Below are positions 58,010 through 64,000 of a DNA stretch of 64,000 nt, in pieces. This stretch comes from Trachelipus rathkii. Lineage: Eukaryota; Arthropoda; Malacostraca; Isopoda; Trachelipodidae. Numbering within the stretch: the stretch's first letter is position 1; every line of letters starts with the position of its first letter. The DNA is taken from assembly GCA_015478945.1 (NCBI GenBank), contig JABUQX010002232.1, forward strand, positions 78,879-142,878, written 5' to 3'. The notes beneath the pieces are model-generated. The model was not told where the DNA came from. It worked only from the letters and a program-made list of their open reading frames with translations, and made no database searches. The position numbers were made by a program, and so were the translations under genes.

Positions 58010-60590
58010 CGTTGGCTAGGTTGACGACTTTTCTTTTTCTCCGTTAAAATTAACTTTACGGTCGTACTAAGAAATTTCAAGTTTTTATAGTAGCTCTTTT
58101 CAATTGCAATCTAAAAAAAATATTTATTATTCAATAATTTTCATTTCATTTTAGTTTCTTTTGTTATCAAAATGAACAATAATAATCTTCTATCTATCTA
58201 TCTTCTACATCTATTATAGTAAAACCCTCATTCAAGCACTTTGCACAACGTGTCCGACATTTTTTATTTTAAAAATAACAATAAACTCTTTTCAAACAGT
58301 TCGCTGGTAAAGTTCGCGCTCACGCTCACGATTACGCTGTCTACGTCGACGACTCTTCATTTTCCTTTTACTGTCTTAGATTGCTAGGGGAGAAGGCTGT
58401 CGTTTTATAAAGACAATGGTCGTATTCGTTAACGACATTTACGCCGGTGCTGAAGATTCCAATGTCGACGACTCTTCGCTTTCCGTATCAGAATTAACTG
58501 AGCTGTTGTACTAAGAAATCTCCCGTTTTATAGGCGCTGTATTTATTCGCAATCTAAAAAAATATTTTCTTTTCTTTTTTTAATAATATAATAATTCAAT
58601 ATTCTATTATTTACAATCGCATTTTTATTTTCTATTTATTAATACTTTTTTATTTATTGATAATATTTAATATTTTTTGAAAAGCTTTTCAAAATGTATA
58701 TATTAAATTTTTATTTATTGATAATATTTAATGATATTTTTTTTAAAAACTTTTCAAAATGAATATATTAAATTTTTACGCGTCAATAATGGCGACGTGC
58801 TTTTTTATTTTTGGTAGAAACGCGATTTTTTTAACATTCGTAAAATTATTTATACCCTATCTTTCTCTTGTAGCGGGAGCGACATTTTAGAGTAATTTGA
58901 AGATATTTTCGAGCAGTACGTCGTTAACGCGTCGGTTTTTTTATTTATCGCGTATTAGAAAACGACAGCCAACTTTACGTCGACAAGGAAGGGGTTGAAG
59001 GTGATGAGCGAGGTCGCACGTTGAAATCAGCGCTAATTTGTCGAGTTTAGAAAACGAAATCCAATTTTACGTCGACGGGGAATGGGTTGCTTTTTTCTTT
59101 AAAGGCGAAGAGAGAGGTTGTTAACATAGACCTCGTCGCTAACTAATTCGACCGAAGACAATTCGCTTTCGCTATCGAATTAAACTTGCTTCTTGCGTTA
59201 GGGTTTGGCGCTGTGATGACTGGCAATCTTAAAAATATTTTGCTCTTATAAATTTTATTTATTATTGTAATATATTCATATTTATTTTAAGAATGCGGCG
59301 GCGCGCGTTTCTTAGGTTTTCGTTAGTAGACCTTGTCGCTCATTTGTCGCGTATTAGGAAACTACATCCAACTTTACGTTCACGAGGAAGGGGATGAAAG
59401 CGATGAGCGAGGTCGTGCGTAGACCTTGGCGCTAATTTGTCGCGTATTAGAAAACGGCAACCAACTTTACGTCGACGGTTAATGGGTTGCTTCTTTTCCT
59501 GAAGGCGATGAGCAGCGAGGTCGTTAACGTAGACCTCGTCGCTAACTACGTCGACCGAAGACAATTCGCTTTCGCTATCGAATTAAATTTGCTTCTTGCA
59601 TTAAGTCTTGACGCTGTTTTTGAATAGCGATCTTCAAATAAATTTCGTTCTTATAAATTTATTTATTATTGTGTTATATTCATATTTATTTTAAGAACGA
59701 TGTGGCTCGCTTTTCTTAAGTTTTTGTCAGTAAAATAATTTTTTAATATATAACAAAATTATTTATACATCTACCGTTCTAGTGTAGCGCGAGCGACATT
59801 GTAAATGTAATAATTTGAAATTCTTTTCGGACAGTACGTCGCTAGCAATCGAGCTCGTCGGACTTTGTATTTTATCGCGTACGAGAAAACGATATCCACC
59901 TTTACGTTGACTGGGAATGGGATGCTTTTTTTTCATGCAGGCGATGGGCGAGGTCGTTAATGTAGACCATGGCTCCAACTACGTCGGCGGAAGAAAATTC
60001 GCTTTCACTATCGAATTAAACTCGCTTCTCGCATTAAGAATTTCCAAGTTTTTCTTAGCGCTGCTTTGAAGGTCGATCTTGAAAAATTTCGTTCCTGTAA
60101 AATTTATTTATTACTGTATAATCTTCATTTTTATTTTTAAGAGCTGTGGCGGTGCGCATTTTTGGTAAAAGTTTTTTTTTAATATAGGAAAAAAATATTT
60201 TATACCTATATAGTTATAGTGTAGCGTGAGCGACATTTTACTCTTTTCGAGCAGTAGGTTTTTATCGATCGCGCTCGCCAGATTTTTTTATCTATTGCCT
60301 ATTAGAAAATGACATATAACTTTAAGTCGACCGGCAGGGTTTGCTTTCCTTTTTAACGAAGATGTTAGGTGACCTCGTTGAAGATTTTTTTTACGTAGAC
60401 CTTTGGCGCTAACTACATGGACCGACGATGATTCGCTTTCACTTTCAAATTTCATATTCTTCTCGGCGTAGTTCTCAATGTCAACCTTGAAATATTTTCT
60501 CTATATAATAAATTTATTTATTATTGAATTTTTTATTTTTTAATACGCAGGTGGTCAGATATTTATTTTTTGTATTTTTTTATTATTATA
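58010..60590. repeat. Degenerate repeat region before the 908-residue gene
   Basis: Several diverged repeats of about 400-700 bp share GTAGCG.GAGCGACATT, GTACGTCG, ATCGCGTA..AGAAAACG, GTCGTTAA.GTAGACC and AATTCGCTTTC.CTATCGAATTAAAC. Copies can be followed near 58450, 58860-59170, 59340-59590, 59760-60050 and 60190-60460. On the minus strand several copies encode RKVGCRFLIRDK-like peptide. No full gene is visible. Confidence 0.65.
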
Positions 60591-60630
60591 TCATTATTAT
60601 ATTATTATTATTATTATATTATTATTATTT
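60590..60630. repeat. (TTA)n microsatellite
   Basis: ATT/TTA triplets interrupted by TATATT, about 60 bp before the promoter region of the 908-residue gene. Confidence 0.8.
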
Positions 60631-60692
60631 TTTATAACGATTTAAGAATACCTTTTATATTTAAATAAAATAATATTTAGCAGTAAAGGCAT

Positions 60693-60700
60693 TTATAAAG
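60693..60700 (+). promoter_or_regulatory. TATA box of the 908-residue gene
   Basis: TTATAAAG lies about 50 bp before the start codon, leaving room for a short leader of about 20-25 bases. This is the best-placed TATA element in the window. Confidence 0.6.
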
Positions 60701-60746
60701 CCGCTGATCAACAAAATTTCAAAAAATCATATTATCATTTAGAAAG

Positions 60747-63473
60747 ATGGAAAAGGAATCGCTAGTATCAGGAGGTGCAACAGGCGCTTTAAAAGACGTT
60801 CAACAGACTCCACTGAATGATCGAAATAACGATATGAAATTAATCGCAAAATATTGCAATTTCTCGAAAAGTGATGATGCGAATCGACGACAGAGAGTAA
60901 TTAGATTAAAGGAAAACGATTGTAAAATCGATTTTAATAGTTTATTCTTTTCGAAAAATTGGGAAATGATAGAAAATTGTGCCAATAGAATTCTGAGCGC
61001 GGAAAGTGTTGAAAATCTCCCATCGTCATACCGTGCATCTATAGAAGAACGTCGAGAAAAAGTTAAAATAGCCAGTCCATTATTTTTCAGACACGATGAA
61101 AAAGCTGCAAAATTTATTTTAGACCATAAAAATCAAATCTTAAATTTATCAGTATTTTATTCAATGAATTCGTTGCGTAGCAACAAAAGAGAACGAAAAT
61201 ATTTCCCTTTTTCCGAAGATGATAAAATTTATCTCGCCAATATAAGAGAACGAGGTTATTTTAAAAGAAAAAAAAGCGACCTCATAGAAAGTTATCGAAA
61301 CACTGATATATATAAGGCTTCTTTTTCTGAAGAAATTTACGATCAAGAAGAAAATAAAGATTCTTCTTTATATTTAATAATTCCAACATCAACAGAATCG
61401 TTGAATAGTGTCGAATTTAACTTTACCTACTTTACCGACCATCAGTTCGAAAAATTGAACGCCTCTGAAAAGAAAATGTGTATAAAGATTAATAAGATTC
61501 CAATCACTTCGAGTCAGTTAATACAAAATATCCTTCAAGAAAATCCGACGACTTATCGTTTAGAAAAATTTGAAGAAACGGACTATGAAACAATCGAGGT
61601 TATAGGGGAAATGATTGAAAAGATGATCGAGGCATCGAATAAAAATAAAAGAATAATATCGCTTAGAGCAAGAAGAAATTACTTTCAGCTATTTCTTTTC
61701 AACGCCGTTTTGCTTTTGATAAATCCAAATTGCCAATTATTCTCTACTTCCCCCTTGAATTACTTTTCGCTGAAACTGTATTTTTTCCTTCGATCGTTCT
61801 ACGTTAAACCGAATGAATATCTCAAGGAATTAAAAGAGTTTCAAAAATCGTATATGGTTCACTTACCGAAGGACGACGTTCTGAAATGTTTATTCGTTCG
61901 TTATATCAATAACGAAGAGAACAACATCAACGGTTTAAAATTTTCAGGAAATAAACGGCGTGAAAATATTCTTCCGAGATCCCCAGCTTTCCCGTTAATG
62001 AGCTCATCGATTTTTAGCATCTTAAAAGAGAATTTGGAAGTTATAGATAACGTACCTTCTTCGGAAATAGCAAAATGTCGTCAAAAGAAATTGAAGGAGA
62101 AATGTTTAGTCGTTATCGTGATTTTTCTCGGATTGGTGTACGGCCTCGACTGGAAAAAGATTAAAGAATTGTCGTATGCGGGTGTTTTGAATTTGATATT
62201 AGGTATACGTTTCGATGATAAACTACCTCCCCCGCACGTTCTTGGGCTTCCCTCTTCGATTTTATTTTTGTTGGGAATTAATCCTCTCGAATGTTACAAG
62301 TTTAAGTGTAACGACGAGAAAGATGAGGGATTAGAAAAAGAGTGGGGTGGGTTTCTTCGTTATACGACCATATCTGAAAATCGCGAGAATGGCATCATGC
62401 TTTCCTTCGATAGGAAACTATTTCATTCGAAGGGTGGTGGTGGAGGTGTTCGATCTCAGTCTTCTCCTCTATCGTTTGTTTCAAGAAATTTTCAAGACCA
62501 TAGTTCCGTTATCGAAGATTCGAAAGTTTCCTTAAATTGGTTTAAGAAAAAATTGCTTCGAGAGAATGGAAACGAAATCGTATATCCTAAAGCGGAAAAG
62601 GCGAAGAGTCAAATTGCGGACGACGGAAATCGCTTTTTCAAAATATATTGTCGAGATTCGCCGTTTAATTTGCTATCATTGATGAAGAAAAACGAAAATG
62701 GCGAATTCAATTTTTGTAATATAGGCGATATGACGTTAATGGCGTTCTTAACGTTGCGTCGCTTTACAAAAAACGTAAGTCTAGAGAGCAAGGTGGATTT
62801 TATAAAAGCCGCGAAATGTTTTAAATCGGCGATGCTGGAAATTATCGTACGAGATATTTCTGATCATGAAATTCCCCACTTCTCTTTGGAAGAAACTGAC
62901 GAATGTCCCTCGCAACCTAAAAGAGCTAAATTAACGACTATAAGCCTACACCGCGTTAAAAGCAGAAACATAATGTCATCGAATGTTTTTCCAAACGGAA
63001 AAAAATTAGATTCTCGACTCGACGAAGATGGGAATGAAATTACTAATAATGAAAGGAAATCCGATTATAATGTGGCACCCATCGCGCTTAAGAGAAAGTT
63101 TGTACCAACGGCGGAAGCGGATATGAGTAGAGATTGTAGAAGTAAACTCGTAGACATTTTGAAAAAAATAAACGATGACGGTTTTAACAAGGGGGAGAAA
63201 AAATATAAAATTACTAAGGAAAAATTGATTGAAATAAAATCCAAATTTCACCCTCGTCTTAGCGACATCGAATATTGCTTAAACTTATTAAGAATATCTT
63301 CATTGAATTTCGTTTCTGCGACGTACCTCAAAATGTCGGATGATAGCAACTATTTTCATCGAGAGTGTTTAGAAAGGAATTTCATAAAAGAAATGAGCGA
63401 GGTAAAAACATTTTATTCGGATTTACCACACTTACACGATGAGCTGTGTAAATCGCATTTTCATTTTCGCTAA
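60747..63473 (+). CDS. Unrecognised 908-residue protein
   Basis: A long, uninterrupted frame with a TATA box 50 bp upstream and AATAAA 143 bp after the stop, so a real gene. I do not recognise the family. The protein is rich in Lys, Glu, Asn and Ser. Two hydrophobic stretches lie near residues 310-330 (LFLFNAVLLLI) and 452-468 (CLVVIVIFLGLVYGLDW). They are moderate and could be buried helices rather than membrane segments. A Gly run follows near 561, and a basic, nuclear-signal-like QPKRAKL near 723. No signal peptide, zinc motif or nucleotide-binding loop is evident. Intact length and clean signals suggest a maintained viral or host gene. A structural or nuclear replication-associated role would be a guess. 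Confidence 0.8.
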   Translation: MEKESLVSGGATGALKDVQQTPLNDRNNDMKLIAKYCNFSKSDDANRRQRVIRLKENDCKIDFNSLFFSKNWEMIENCANRILSAESVENLPSSYRASIEERREKVKIASPLFFRHDEKAAKFILDHKNQILNLSVFYSMNSLRSNKRERKYFPFSEDDKIYLANIRERGYFKRKKSDLIESYRNTDIYKASFSEEIYDQEENKDSSLYLIIPTSTESLNSVEFNFTYFTDHQFEKLNASEKKMCIKINKIPITSSQLIQNILQENPTTYRLEKFEETDYETIEVIGEMIEKMIEASNKNKRIISLRARRNYFQLFLFNAVLLLINPNCQLFSTSPLNYFSLKLYFFLRSFYVKPNEYLKELKEFQKSYMVHLPKDDVLKCLFVRYINNEENNINGLKFSGNKRRENILPRSPAFPLMSSSIFSILKENLEVIDNVPSSEIAKCRQKKLKEKCLVVIVIFLGLVYGLDWKKIKELSYAGVLNLILGIRFDDKLPPPHVLGLPSSILFLLGINPLECYKFKCNDEKDEGLEKEWGGFLRYTTISENRENGIMLSFDRKLFHSKGGGGGVRSQSSPLSFVSRNFQDHSSVIEDSKVSLNWFKKKLLRENGNEIVYPKAEKAKSQIADDGNRFFKIYCRDSPFNLLSLMKKNENGEFNFCNIGDMTLMAFLTLRRFTKNVSLESKVDFIKAAKCFKSAMLEIIVRDISDHEIPHFSLEETDECPSQPKRAKLTTISLHRVKSRNIMSSNVFPNGKKLDSRLDEDGNEITNNERKSDYNVAPIALKRKFVPTAEADMSRDCRSKLVDILKKINDDGFNKGEKKYKITKEKLIEIKSKFHPRLSDIEYCLNLLRISSLNFVSATYLKMSDDSNYFHRECLERNFIKEMSEVKTFYSDLPHLHDELCKSHFHFR

Positions 63474-64000
63474 TTGTCCCGATCGTCTCTGACAATTAAA
63501 TCCATTTTTTGTAATGTTACTAGCTTGCGTGTCATATTGTAAAATATAACTTTCTAACATATTTTCAATTTGATGTAATCTCATTATCATTGAATTTCGT
63601 ATTGTTTTAATATAAAATAAAAGACCAACAAAATCATATTTTTTCCATTATTTTATTTTCCTTTATGAGTGTTCTTGATACTTCTTCTAGGCGATGCCGA
63701 ATCTTCGAGCGAGATTTGGTTGTTCGTTTATCGAAAGTTTAATAAATCCAGCTAGGGTAGGTTGGGGAGTTTGGTCGAAGCAAAAACTTTATTTTTATAT
63801 TGACGTGATTTGCAATTTTAATAAAATACTCTTAAAAAAAAAAGAAATTAGGAATTACGGCTGGAAAATAACCCACAAATATATAGCGTTAATTTGGTAA
63901 TTTACAACGTACAACGGCGAAGGCGTTAACGTTCTTAACGATTTTGGTGCGGTGGTGGTCAAAACATAAAATATTAAAAACTGTTTGAAATCGACCTTCA
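63474..64000. other. 3' flank of the 908-residue gene, no further gene seen
   Basis: AATAAA at 63616-63621 is the likely poly(A) signal of the 908-residue gene. A 68-codon frame at 63694-63900 shows no features that support it. The window ends in AT-rich sequence. Confidence 0.4.

Noticed and set aside
1..64000. tRNA and rRNA genes
   Set aside because: No cloverleaf with conserved T-loop and no rRNA core motif was noticed on either strand.

Overview
The window looks like part of a large, AT-rich dsDNA genome of an arthropod-associated virus, either free or integrated. No virus hallmark gene (polymerase, per os factor, capsid) is visible, so this is an inference. It rests on intronless genes with TATA boxes and AATAAA signals, a BIR-BIR-UBA-RING inhibitor-of-apoptosis gene with a decayed paralogue, two paralogous F-box/LRR-like genes, a broken HSP70 fragment, and very extensive homologous-region-like palindromic repeats. 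A nimavirus-like or other nuclear arthropod virus would fit. A repeat-rich stretch of an arthropod chromosome carrying captured viral genes is the main alternative.

Layout. 1-2.17 kb: minus-strand F-box/LRR-like gene, frameshifted near 425-440 and running off the left edge. 2.48-6.98 kb: six palindromic units (cluster A), then a 33-bp minisatellite to 7.27 kb. 7.66-12.57 kb: three minus-strand genes (RING protein with a ruined BIR, a coiled-coil protein, the full IAP). 12.6-18.1 kb: gene-poor AT-rich DNA with simple repeats and one solo palindrome. 18.1-31.45 kb: palindromic cluster C, interrupted by an error-laden stretch (21.2-24.84 kb) and by an HSP70 pseudogene (29.34-30.45 kb). At an (AAC)n tract near 31.7 kb the repeat orientation flips, and cluster D runs to 42.1 kb in the inverted sense, with a second error-laden stretch at 39.79-40.91 kb. 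42.56-44.86 kb: intact 768-residue F-box/LRR-like gene. 45.03-57.14 kb: five full copies and one partial copy of a 2.2-kb tandem repeat. 57.16-58.0 kb: four 211-bp tandem repeats. 58.0-60.6 kb: degenerate repeats. 60.75-63.47 kb: unrecognised 908-residue gene.

Roles. The recognisable genes point to control of the host cell: IAP-type RING and BIR proteins (cell death, ubiquitin ligation) and F-box proteins (possible SCF adaptors). About 60 percent of the window is repeat. The palindromic units are built from exchangeable arm types around a conserved core, as expected of replication-origin or enhancer-like homologous regions. Copy numbers in all arrays, and everything inside the two error-laden stretches, should be treated as provisional.
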